A stretch of DNA of 48,581 nt from contig JAQTNC010000009.1 in the NCBI GenBank assembly GCA_028714475.1, positions 1 through 48,581 on the forward strand. Reading direction: 5' to 3'. Positions 6,214 to 13,330 of the stretch are shown here, piece after piece. The stretch is from Patescibacteria group bacterium. GTDB lineage: Bacteria; Patescibacteriota; Patescibacteriia; SG8-24. Made by a program: the position numbers and the translations under genes. Within the stretch, counting starts at the first letter, position 1; each line of letters starts with the position of its first letter. The notes beneath the pieces were generated by a model. The model was not told the DNA's origin and searched no databases. It was given only the letters and a program-made list of their open reading frames with translations.

Positions 6214-7723
6214 AATCCGCTTCGGTTATTGTCATGATTTGACGACGTGGCGTTGGTGGCGGGCGCGACCAGTGGCGCCACAGGAGAAAAATCGGGATAT
6301 ATAATGCCGCCGCCATGATGGACGACAAGGAAATGTTCCACGGCGGGGCGACGCGCGCCGCCGTCGCGACCACCGTTTCCGAAAAACGCAGCAGCCCGGT
6401 GGTGAGCCAAGCCGCGGGCCAACCCAAAGGAACCATGATTGCCCCCGTGACTAGAGCGGCTGTTCCAAGCGCCATGGAAGCCGGGATGGTCGGCAGGACG
6501 AGGACATTCACGAGCGGGCCAATCCAAGACAGCCGACCGAAATCGGCCAAGATGATGGGCGTGGTGGCGATGGTCGCGCCGAGCGTTTCGGCGAGAATCT
6601 GGCGCAAGCCGAATCGCTCCGGCACGAACCGCAGACGCTCGGCGATAGGTTTGCCGAGTGCGCCCATGCCGAGGACGGCGGCAAACGACAAGCGGAAACC
6701 GATGTCATGTCTTAATGCCAACGGATCAGCCAAGAGCAGGACGGCGGCCGCGAGAATCAGCGCGGCCGTGCCGCGTGACCGTCTTCCGCACGCAACGGCA
6801 AAACAGCCAAGACAACCCATGATGGCCGCGCGCACGGCTGGTGCTTCCCCGCCCGCGATGGCGGCGAACGTGACGATTGCCGCCGAAGCCACCATCGCCG
6901 CTCGACGCCTCCGCATGGCAGTGATGGCCAAGAGCACCAGGGCCGCATCTGCCACCTTGGTTACGTTGTAGCCGGAAACCGCGAGCACGTGCGAAGCGCC
7001 GGCGTCGCGAAACGACGTAGCCAAATCCTTTGGCAAGCCGCTCGTGCCGCCGATGAGCAGGCCGAGCAGGAACGACGCTTCGGGCTCAGGCAACAGACGA
7101 CCGGCCAAGAGACGCAATTTCTTCTTAAAGGATGTCTGCCAGCAAGCCAGCCGGAATCCTATACTTTCTTCCTTTCCTATAATCGTCGGTGGCGCACGAA
7201 TGAAACACGAATAGTTGTTGCCCGACGACAAAGGCGGTTCCAGTTTGCAACGCACGGATATCTGGTCGCCCGGCGAGGCGACGGAACCGGTTGGGGCAAA
7301 CATACTGATGTCCGCTGGCCAGGTCATCTTTTCGCCTGCCCTCGTCAGCAACTGAACCTCGGACAAGACGTAGCTTGTTCCTTTTAATCCGGGGTTCGGT
7401 TCGGAGACAATCATCGCGTTGAGACTAATCGTGCCGGACGGCGGCGAAAGATTGGTCGGTGACAATGCCGCTACGACGGCGTCGAAACGGCTCAGGGCAA
7501 GAAAACCACATGTCAACATCAACGCGGCGAACCGCCAGCGCGGCCATCGCCAAACGATAACCGCCGCGACCATCGCGACCCCAGCCAAACCGAACCACGC
7601 CGCCGCACCCCACCACACCCGCTCGTTCCACGCATGAACGCCAATCGCCGCAACGACCGCCACCGCGCAGCCAGCCAGCGTCTTCGACGGCGATTCGACC
7701 CATTTTTTGACCCCTTCGCCCAT
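6194..7723 (-). CDS. comEC: ComEC/Rec2 competence channel, membrane part
   Basis: The 509-residue protein carries the N-terminal ComEC region (three early membrane helices and an OB-like segment with 'PSGTISLNAMIVSEP') and the polytopic Competence domain with 'HVLAVSGYNV', the signature of the family. The usual C-terminal metallo-beta-lactamase domain is on the next gene. It should import single-stranded DNA across the cytoplasmic membrane, fitting the type IV pilin genes at the end of the window. ATG 7723 has no Shine-Dalgarno sequence and lies 9 bases after a -10 box, so the mRNA is probably leaderless. Confidence 0.92.
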   Translation of the reverse strand: MGEGVKKWVESPSKTLAGCAVAVVAAIGVHAWNERVWWGAAAWFGLAGVAMVAAVIVWRWPRWRFAALMLTCGFLALSRFDAVVAALSPTNLSPPSGTISLNAMIVSEPNPGLKGTSYVLSEVQLLTRAGEKMTWPADISMFAPTGSVASPGDQISVRCKLEPPLSSGNNYSCFIRAPPTIIGKEESIGFRLACWQTSFKKKLRLLAGRLLPEPEASFLLGLLIGGTSGLPKDLATSFRDAGASHVLAVSGYNVTKVADAALVLLAITAMRRRRAAMVASAAIVTFAAIAGGEAPAVRAAIMGCLGCFAVACGRRSRGTAALILAAAVLLLADPLALRHDIGFRLSFAAVLGMGALGKPIAERLRFVPERFGLRQILAETLGATIATTPIILADFGRLSWIGPLVNVLVLPTIPASMALGTAALVTGAIMVPLGWPAAWLTTGLLRFSETVVATAARVAPPWNISLSSIMAAALYIPIFLLWRHWSRPPPTPRRQIMTITEADYEVEKS

Positions 7724-7732
7724 AGCGCGAGG

Positions 7733-7761
7733 GTTTTAGCAGGGCGGCTAAAAAGACGCAA
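7733..7761 (-). promoter_or_regulatory. Promoter of comEC
   Basis: On the minus strand TTGCGT, a 17-base spacer ending in TGC, and TAAAAC form an extended -10 promoter 9 bases before ATG 7723. Confidence 0.6.
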
Positions 7762-7849
7762 GGGCAAAAATGACTCCGATGCTGTTTTGGGTAAATCGAG
7801 GCTTTTTCGCATTTTGCAAGGAACCACAATCCCCAGCCGCTCGCTCAGG

Positions 7850-7910
7850 GTCGCTCGGGGAAGAAATTGGAATGGATTCTCGGGTCGAGCCCGAGGATGA
7901 CGGAAAATTT
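7850..7910. repeat. REP-like palindrome
   Basis: GGATTCTCGGGTCGAGCCCGAGGATGACGG-type sequence near 7872-7901 belongs to a widespread class of dispersed bacterial palindromes. A diverged relative lies near 754-799. No gene lies between comEC and leuS. Confidence 0.5.
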
Positions 7911-7920
7911 TTTTTCAAAA

Positions 7921-7955
7921 GGTGCCAGTCCCCATTCGGGGACAGGCACCTTTTT
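7921..7955 (-). terminator. Terminator of leuS, GTGCCTGTCCCC-type palindrome
   Basis: GGTGCC-GTCCCC pairs with GGGGAC-GGCACC, with T runs on both sides. The GGGGACAGGCACC half is also found at 43332 and 45289 in a longer repeat, so the terminator seems to have been made from a mobile palindrome. Confidence 0.7.
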
Positions 7956-7963
7956 CATTCCGA

Positions 7964-10432
7964 CTATTTCACCACCACATTCACCAGTCGACCCTTCACC
8001 ACGATGACCTGGGCGATTTCTTTGCCCACAAGCGCCTGTTGAACCTTCTCGAGCGCGAGGGCCTGGGCCTTCACGTCCTCTTCGCCGATTTCCGTGGGCA
8101 CAGTCAAGCGGTCGCGCACCTTGCCCCCGACCTGCACGACGATTTCCACGTTCTTCACGGCCGCGAGGGCTTCATCATAAGCCGGCCACTCGGTCAGAAA
8201 AATGCTGCGCGAATTGCCGACCGTCTGCCATAGGTCCTCCGCGAGATGCGGCGCGAATGGCGCGAGCAGGCGCAGGAACGCCTCAACGAAAACGCGATCC
8301 CCTCCCCCGAGCCTCTGCCACTCGTTCAACAGAATCATCATCGCGGCGATGGCGGTATTGAACTTGAATTCCTCGATGTCGGACGAAACCTTACGGATGG
8401 TGCGGTGCAGGTGCGACGTGAGTTCCTCGGGCGTTTCCCCGTCAAAATTGGCGTGGACGCGATCATGCACCTGCGCCCAGAGCCGGTCGAGGAACCGCCG
8501 CACGCCGATAATGCCCTTCGTGTCCCACGGCTTGGCGTCGGAAAATTCCCCCATGAACATCTCATAGAGCCGCATCGTGTCCGCGCCATGTCTTTCTACC
8601 ACGTCATCAGGATTGACGACGTTACCGAGCGACTTGGACATCTTCACGCCGTTTTCGCCCAAGATGAGCCCTTGATTGCGGAGTTTGAGGAACGGCTCGT
8701 CAAACGGTAGCATCCCGGCATCGAAAAGCGCCTTCGTGAAGAACCGCGCGTACAACAGATGAAGAACCGCGTGTTCCGCGCCGCCGACGTACAGGTCCAC
8801 CGGGCACCAGTAATTGACCGCGTGCGAATCGAACGCGCGGTCGCCCTGATGCGGCGAGGCATAACGCAGGAAGTACCAGCTCGAGTCCACGAAGGTATCC
8901 ATGGTGTCCGACTCGCGGCGCGCCGGTTCGTGACAGCGCGGGCATTCAACCTTATGGAACGACTCCGAACGCACGAGCGGCGACTCCCCGGTCGGACGGA
9001 AATCCACGTCGTCGGGCAGAAGCACCGGCAGGTCCTCTTCGGGCACCGGCACCTCGCCGCAATGCTCGCAATATATAATTGGAATAGGCGCGCCCCAGTA
9101 GCGCTGACGCGAGATGAGCCAGTCGCGCAGGTGATACTGCACCTGACGCCGACCGCGGTTTTTCGCTTCAAGCGCATCAGTGATTTTCACCATCGCGTCC
9201 TCATTCATGAGGCCGTTGAATTCGCCGGAATTCATGAGGATGCCCGATTCGGTGTAAGCCGCATCGACCGGCGCGGCCAGGGCTCCGACAGGCGGGACAA
9301 TGGCGGTCTTAATCGGGAAGCCATATTTCTTGGCAAATGCGTAGTCGCGTTCGTCGTGCGCCGGAACGCCCATGACCGCGCCTGTGCCGTAATTAGCGAG
9401 TACATAGTCCGCGATCCAAATGGGGACGTCCTCGCCCGTGAGTGGGTTCTTCACGCAGACGCCGAGCGACACGCCGGTTTTTTCCAGCTCGGTGCCGGTG
9501 CGCTCGAGCTCAGACTTGTGTCGCGCCGCCTCGACGTACGCCACAACCTCCTTACGACGGTCCGGCGTGACCAGTTCCATGACGAGCGGATGCTCCGGCG
9601 CCAGCACCACCCACTGCACGCCGAAGAGCGTGTCCGGCCGCGTGGTAAAGACGGCGATTTCAAATTCACGCGAAGACACCTCGGTCGCGAGCCCATCATC
9701 CGCCGGCGTTTCCGTATCCGTGAGCTGTTGGCCGCGAAAAGCAATCTCCGCCCCCTCGCTTCGGCCGATCCAATGCCGCTGCATCGTCTTGATTTTCTCT
9801 GGCCAATCGAGGCCGTCGAGATCCGCGAGCAGCCGATCGGCAAACTGCGTCACGCCGAAGAACCACTGTTTCAGCTCCTTCTGACGCACCATGTTCTTGC
9901 ACCGCTCGCATTTGCCGTCCTCGACCTGCTCGTTAGCGAGCACCGTCTGGCAGGAATCGCACCAGTTCACCGGCGCGGTCCGCCGGAACGCCAGGCCGCG
10001 CTTATAAAGGAATAGGAACAGCCACTGCGTCCAGCGGTAATAGGCCGGGTCGCAGGTGATGACCTCGCGGCTCCAGTCGTAGCAGAAGCCGAACGAGCGC
10101 ATCTGCCGCCGGAAATTCTCGATGTTGTGATAGGTCGTCTCGCGCGGATGAATCCCCTTCTTGATGGCATAGTTCTCCGCCGGCAGGCCGAAGGCGTCGA
10201 AGCCGACCGGGCGCATGACATTGAATCCCTCCATCCGCCGCTTGTGCGCCAGGATGTCGGTCGCGGTGTACGACTCCGGATGCCCGACGTGCAGGCCGTC
10301 GCCCGACGGGTACGGGAACATGTCGAGCGCGTAAAACTTCTTGCGCGTCGGATCCATCTCGGCGCGAAAAAGCCCAGCCTCTTCCCAGGCCTTCTGCCAT
10401 TTCTGTTCGATGTTCTTGTGGTCGTAGGGCAT
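7964..10432 (-). CDS. leuS: Leucyl-tRNA synthetase
   Basis: This class I synthetase charges tRNA-Leu. The HIGH motif is HVGH at 48-51 within YPSGDGLHVGHPESYTATD. A zinc-binding pair CDSC...CERC follows near 160-180, then the CP1 editing domain with TTRPDTLFG, and KMSKS near 597. At 822 residues it has the normal bacterial length. It starts 8 bases after the stop of the small membrane protein, with no Shine-Dalgarno sequence, so it probably depends on coupling or readthrough from that gene's leaderless mRNA. Confidence 0.97.
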   Translation of the reverse strand: MPYDHKNIEQKWQKAWEEAGLFRAEMDPTRKKFYALDMFPYPSGDGLHVGHPESYTATDILAHKRRMEGFNVMRPVGFDAFGLPAENYAIKKGIHPRETTYHNIENFRRQMRSFGFCYDWSREVITCDPAYYRWTQWLFLFLYKRGLAFRRTAPVNWCDSCQTVLANEQVEDGKCERCKNMVRQKELKQWFFGVTQFADRLLADLDGLDWPEKIKTMQRHWIGRSEGAEIAFRGQQLTDTETPADDGLATEVSSREFEIAVFTTRPDTLFGVQWVVLAPEHPLVMELVTPDRRKEVVAYVEAARHKSELERTGTELEKTGVSLGVCVKNPLTGEDVPIWIADYVLANYGTGAVMGVPAHDERDYAFAKKYGFPIKTAIVPPVGALAAPVDAAYTESGILMNSGEFNGLMNEDAMVKITDALEAKNRGRRQVQYHLRDWLISRQRYWGAPIPIIYCEHCGEVPVPEEDLPVLLPDDVDFRPTGESPLVRSESFHKVECPRCHEPARRESDTMDTFVDSSWYFLRYASPHQGDRAFDSHAVNYWCPVDLYVGGAEHAVLHLLYARFFTKALFDAGMLPFDEPFLKLRNQGLILGENGVKMSKSLGNVVNPDDVVERHGADTMRLYEMFMGEFSDAKPWDTKGIIGVRRFLDRLWAQVHDRVHANFDGETPEELTSHLHRTIRKVSSDIEEFKFNTAIAAMMILLNEWQRLGGGDRVFVEAFLRLLAPFAPHLAEDLWQTVGNSRSIFLTEWPAYDEALAAVKNVEIVVQVGGKVRDRLTVPTEIGEEDVKAQALALEKVQQALVGKEIAQVIVVKGRLVNVVVK

Positions 10433-10440
10433 AGCCGTGG

Positions 10441-10881
10441 TTAGTGGTTCGTGATTGGTGGTTCGTGACCGTTGTCTGGGTAACGATTGATCGGCTGGCC
10501 GTGCACCAAATAGTGGATGAGGGAAATGAATTCGGCAATCGCGCCGAAAATCAGGCCAAGCGCGGGATAAAACGCCAAGGTCACGACGGCGACGAAAAAT
10601 TGGCGCTCAAACGGCTCATACCACAGGAGCTGCCAGGCAGAGATGGCGCCGATGACGGCGCCGCCAACCAAACCGGCTAGCAGCAACCGGAAACGGCGGG
10701 CCATAAATGTCCAGGCCAAGCTGCCCACGACAACGGAGCCGATCACGCCGGACGTAAGCAGCCAGACGTTGCCGCCGCGCAGGAAATACCCGACGATGAC
10801 GGTAATCAGGCCGGTTGCCTCAACGAACGCCCCGACCTGCCACGGCCTGATGCGGAAGGTTTTTGCCGGTTGTTCAGTCAT
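10441..10881 (-). CDS. Small four-helix membrane protein upstream of leuS
   Basis: The 146-residue protein has four hydrophobic helices (about residues 17-35, 38-60, 65-87, 93-125) with short loops and no recognised motif. The last residues NGHEPPITNH are encoded by a short repeated word (TGGTTCGTGA twice) that fills the junction with leuS, so the C-terminus is probably dispensable. ATG 10881 lies 6 bases after a perfect TATAAT, so the transcript that also carries leuS would be leaderless. Confidence 0.75.
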   Translation of the reverse strand: MTEQPAKTFRIRPWQVGAFVEATGLITVIVGYFLRGGNVWLLTSGVIGSVVVGSLAWTFMARRFRLLLAGLVGGAVIGAISAWQLLWYEPFERQFFVAVVTLAFYPALGLIFGAIAEFISLIHYLVHGQPINRYPDNGHEPPITNH

Positions 10882-10887
10882 GCGGAA

Positions 10888-10916
10888 ATTATAGCTGGAT
10901 AAGCGCCGGAAGCCAA
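10888..10916 (-). promoter_or_regulatory. Promoter of the membrane protein-leuS unit, leaderless
   Basis: TTGGCT, a 17-base spacer and TATAAT are on the minus strand. Transcription should begin on or next to ATG 10881. Confidence 0.7.
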
Positions 10917-10957
10917 CGGCGGACCGACAGAAACGAACCCGCCCAAGCCAAACTCAC

Positions 10958-11081
10958 GGCAGCCGTTAGACGGGATGCGATGTGCTCGGCTGGAGCGAGC
11001 GGAGCCGTGAGGCGCACTAATTGGTGCGCCGGAACGGTCCGCGAGTGAAGCCGAGTGCAGCGCGCCCGTCCAACGGCTGCC
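10958..11081. repeat. 124-base foldback structure
   Basis: Outer arms of 17 bases (GGCAGCCGTTAGACGGG and its complement with one mismatch) enclose further paired arms, CTCGGCT/AGCCGAG, then GCGGA and CCGT paired with ACGG and TCCGC, then GGCGCAC/GTGCGCC around a TAATT loop. The whole stretch folds as one long imperfect hairpin. It lies between the pepT terminator and the next promoter. It could be a miniature foldback transposon or a structured RNA. Confidence 0.6.
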
Positions 11082-11092
11082 CGCAAACATAA

Positions 11093-11125
11093 GCCCGCGC
11101 TGACGAGAACCGTCAAGGCGCGGGC
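11093..11125 (-). terminator. Terminator of pepT
   Basis: GCCCGCGC and the adjacent TGACG pair with CGTCA and GCGCGGGC, about 30 bases past the stop at 11156. The minus strand continues TTATGTTTG. Confidence 0.7.
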
Positions 11126-11155
11126 GGTGCCAGAGAGCCTGGCGCGGGTAAAACC

Positions 11156-12415
11156 CTACTTCTTCATCTGGCCGTAGGCGCTGATCATCTCGACGACGAC
11201 CGGCACCATAGCGGTGATTTCGTCGGCCACCACGAACTCGGTGAGCTGGTGGCAGTTGCGTTCGCCGATGCCGAGGTTCGGCGCGGACAGGTCGGGATAC
11301 CGAACATTCATCATGGCCCCGTCCGTGCCGCCGCGACAGCGCTGCTTCTTCACGGTGAGACCGTGCTGTTGCAGAGCGGCTTCGGCCAGCGCGACGTGTT
11401 CGGGGTGTCGCGCTATCGCCTCCTCGGTGGAGACGTATCGGATATCCATCTCGCTGACTTCGGCCTTGACGCCCAATCGCGTGGCTTGTTCGGCTGCCAA
11501 CTCTGTGATGGTTTGGTACAGCAGCCCCATCAGCTCATCGCGGTCGAACGAGCGCGGCAGGAGCTCGACAACGCAGCGGCTGGCACTTCCGTCCCTGATT
11601 CTCGCCGCATAGACAAACGAGTCGTTGCCGCTGCTATCCCAAGGTTGCAAGACCGAACGTGACAAACTGTCGACGAAGCCACACGCGGCGTAAAGCGCCG
11701 ACTTAATCTTGGTGCCGCACTCGCCCGGATGCGCGTCGTTACCCGTGAAAGTCACGGAACACTTGACGCCGTAGAAGCAGCCGATGTCAATCTCGCCGGC
11801 CGGTCCACCGTCGAGCGTCCAGAAGACGTCCCAGGTCGCGACCTTTTCCGGCGGCAGATGATCGAGGCCCAACTCCCCTATCTCCTCATCCGTACAGAGG
11901 ATAAGAGTGATCGGGCCATGCGGCACGCGGCCTCTCACCACCCACTCAATGGCCGACATGAGCACGGCGATGCCGGCTTTGTCATCCACGCCGAGTAGGG
12001 TGTCGCCGCTCGAGGTGATGATGGTCTTGCCTTCGAGACCCTTGAGCTCCTCGGCCGGGATGATCGTGCCGCCTTTCGGCAGGACGATATTGCCGCCGAC
12101 ATACTGATGTATGAGCGGCTCGGCCAAGCCCGGTTGGTCAGGGCTCGTGTCCACGTGAACGGCAAAGACCACGTGTGGTGCACCCACGCATCCGTTCGTC
12201 GCCGCTAATTCCACCATGAGCGAGCCGTTGCCGAGCGTGGTGAGCCGTGCGGTATCGCCGAGTGTATCCTCCAACTCCGACCGCAACAGATCTACTAGGA
12301 CGGTTTGCCCCGGACTGCTGGGGTGCTTCATGCTGACGGGGTCGGCGTCTGGCGCTGGCTCCACGGCGCGGGTGTCAATCCGAACGAATTGAAGGAACAT
12401 GTCGATTGCGTCCAT
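11156..12415 (-). CDS. pepT: Peptidase T-like aminotripeptidase (M20 family)
   Basis: The 419-residue protein is a dinuclear zinc peptidase that removes N-terminal residues from tripeptides in the cytoplasm. Signatures seen are HVDTSPD (His87), GDTLLGVDDKAGIA, CTDEEIG and LDGGPAGE (ligands and catalytic acids), RGGTDGA, and the last histidine in NLGIGERNCHQLTEF. Length and order match PepT. ATG 12415 follows AAGGAGAG; the longer ORF start is not needed. It is monocistronic with a TTGACA promoter. With the M16 peptidases it fits a peptide-scavenging lifestyle. Confidence 0.9.
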   Translation of the reverse strand: MDAIDMFLQFVRIDTRAVEPAPDADPVSMKHPSSPGQTVLVDLLRSELEDTLGDTARLTTLGNGSLMVELAATNGCVGAPHVVFAVHVDTSPDQPGLAEPLIHQYVGGNIVLPKGGTIIPAEELKGLEGKTIITSSGDTLLGVDDKAGIAVLMSAIEWVVRGRVPHGPITLILCTDEEIGELGLDHLPPEKVATWDVFWTLDGGPAGEIDIGCFYGVKCSVTFTGNDAHPGECGTKIKSALYAACGFVDSLSRSVLQPWDSSGNDSFVYAARIRDGSASRCVVELLPRSFDRDELMGLLYQTITELAAEQATRLGVKAEVSEMDIRYVSTEEAIARHPEHVALAEAALQQHGLTVKKQRCRGGTDGAMMNVRYPDLSAPNLGIGERNCHQLTEFVVADEITAMVPVVVEMISAYGQMKK

Positions 12416-12458
12416 GATCTCTCCTTTTCGGCGCGATGCGCCTCTTTGGACTGCCCCA

Positions 12459-12487
12459 AGAAAACCACGCCTGGATTCTATTGTCAA
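12459..12487 (-). promoter_or_regulatory. Promoter of pepT
   Basis: TTGACA, a 17-base spacer and TTTTCT are on the minus strand, giving a leader of about 35 nt. The -10 is weak. Confidence 0.5.
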
Positions 12488-12623
12488 CCATCCTGATAGC
12501 CAAAAACTTGGTGCCGCAATCTAAGGTGAGGCCCGTATGGACCGACCGCGCGCCCAGAACCTAGCCGCAAATCCGGCAATCGGATATCATGGTCTTCAGT
12601 GCCCTCAACCCAGGAGGCCGACC

Positions 12624-13013
12624 GTGTTCAATTGTTGCCGTGATGGAGCTGTATGTGACTGCGATTGTCACGAGCATCCGGATACAGTGAAGCACTGCTT
12701 CCCGTGTTGTGCGACGTGTCCACTATGTAGTCAGCACATCCACTACTACGCGTACGACGGGCACCTGGCCAGTTGCGCCGAATCGGCCCGCCAGACTCTG
12801 CAAAGGGTCATCACTGAAAAAGACAAGCCCGACGTGGTGGAACAGTTGCTCGAAGAGCCGGCCAAGCGCGAGAACCTCGCCATCATGCTCGGACGCCATG
12901 CCGGTGCCATCAGGAAGCTCATCGAATACCTGTCGGAAGACCCGGCCGTGCGCCAAAAGCTCATGGAACCGCTGGCACCGTACCTTATCAAGGAAGAAGA
13001 GCCGCTCGAGTGA
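12624..13013 (+). CDS. Cysteine-rich N-terminus plus helical domain, unidentified
   Basis: The start is GTG 12624, 7 bases after AGGAGG. The 129-residue product opens with a dense Cys/His cluster (CDCDCHEH, CFPCCATCPLC) able to bind several metal ions, then has a helical charged half with 'LIEYLSEDPAVRQKLMEPL'. No family is recognised. A metal-storing or nucleic-acid-binding role is possible but unproven. A TATCAT box at 12585 may be its -10. It stands alone, convergent with the giant S74 gene. Confidence 0.75.
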   Translation: MFNCCRDGAVCDCDCHEHPDTVKHCFPCCATCPLCSQHIHYYAYDGHLASCAESARQTLQRVITEKDKPDVVEQLLEEPAKRENLAIMLGRHAGAIRKLIEYLSEDPAVRQKLMEPLAPYLIKEEEPLE

Positions 13014-13023
13014 GCCCCCTCCC

Positions 13024-13052
13024 CCGTCGCGTCTTGCGGCGGGTTTGTTGTT
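13024..13052 (+). terminator. Terminator of the cysteine-rich gene
   Basis: CCCGTCGC pairs with GCGGCGGG across a short loop and is followed by TTTGTTGTTT. Confidence 0.75.
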
Positions 13053-13063
13053 TCGAGAGAAAA

Positions 13064-13329
13064 ACACCGCGGAATGAAGACTCCCCGGCCTCACGGCCGG
13101 GGTATCTAACACCCCATCCTGTTTCATTCACCGTAGCCCACTGCCCCCTGTTTCGCTCGCGAAGAGTTTGAAACGCTCGCGAAACCCCGGGCGGCCCATG
13201 CCGCCCGTGCGAAGCTGCGCCCGCTCGCTTCGCACCCCTCCGGGCTTCGGGGGATTCACGCGTCAGGAACCCCGGGCTGACGCCCGGGGTATTCGGCGGA
13301 GGTGAATAATCCGCGGTGTCATTTTTTTC
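13064..13329. terminator. Bidirectional terminator split by a mobile element
   Basis: ACACCGCGG (13064-13072) and CCGCGGTGT (13311-13319) are perfect complements. T runs lie outside each arm on the corresponding strand (CATTTTTTT on plus, TTTTTCTC on minus). Joined, they would make a normal two-way terminator between the convergent cysteine-rich and S74 genes. The element at 13072-13306 now separates the arms. Confidence 0.6.
13072..13306. mobile_element. Palindrome-ended element, copy 2
   Basis: This has the same ends as the copy at 2688-2868 (GAATGAAGACTCCCC and GGCGGAGGTGAA) and the same subterminal blocks, including CACCGTAGCCCACTGCCCC. The centre carries about 80 extra bases with GC-rich hairpins built on GCTCGCGAA. 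It is non-autonomous and interrupts a terminator stem. On the minus strand it resembles the hairpin ends of IS200/IS605 elements ('GAATCCCCCGAAG'). Confidence 0.65.
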
Positions 13330-13330
13330 T

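Noticed and set aside
8759-10015. 418-codon plus-strand ORF
   Set aside because: It is antisense to leuS, whose frame is fully supported by motifs. The antisense product is Arg/His-rich without domains.
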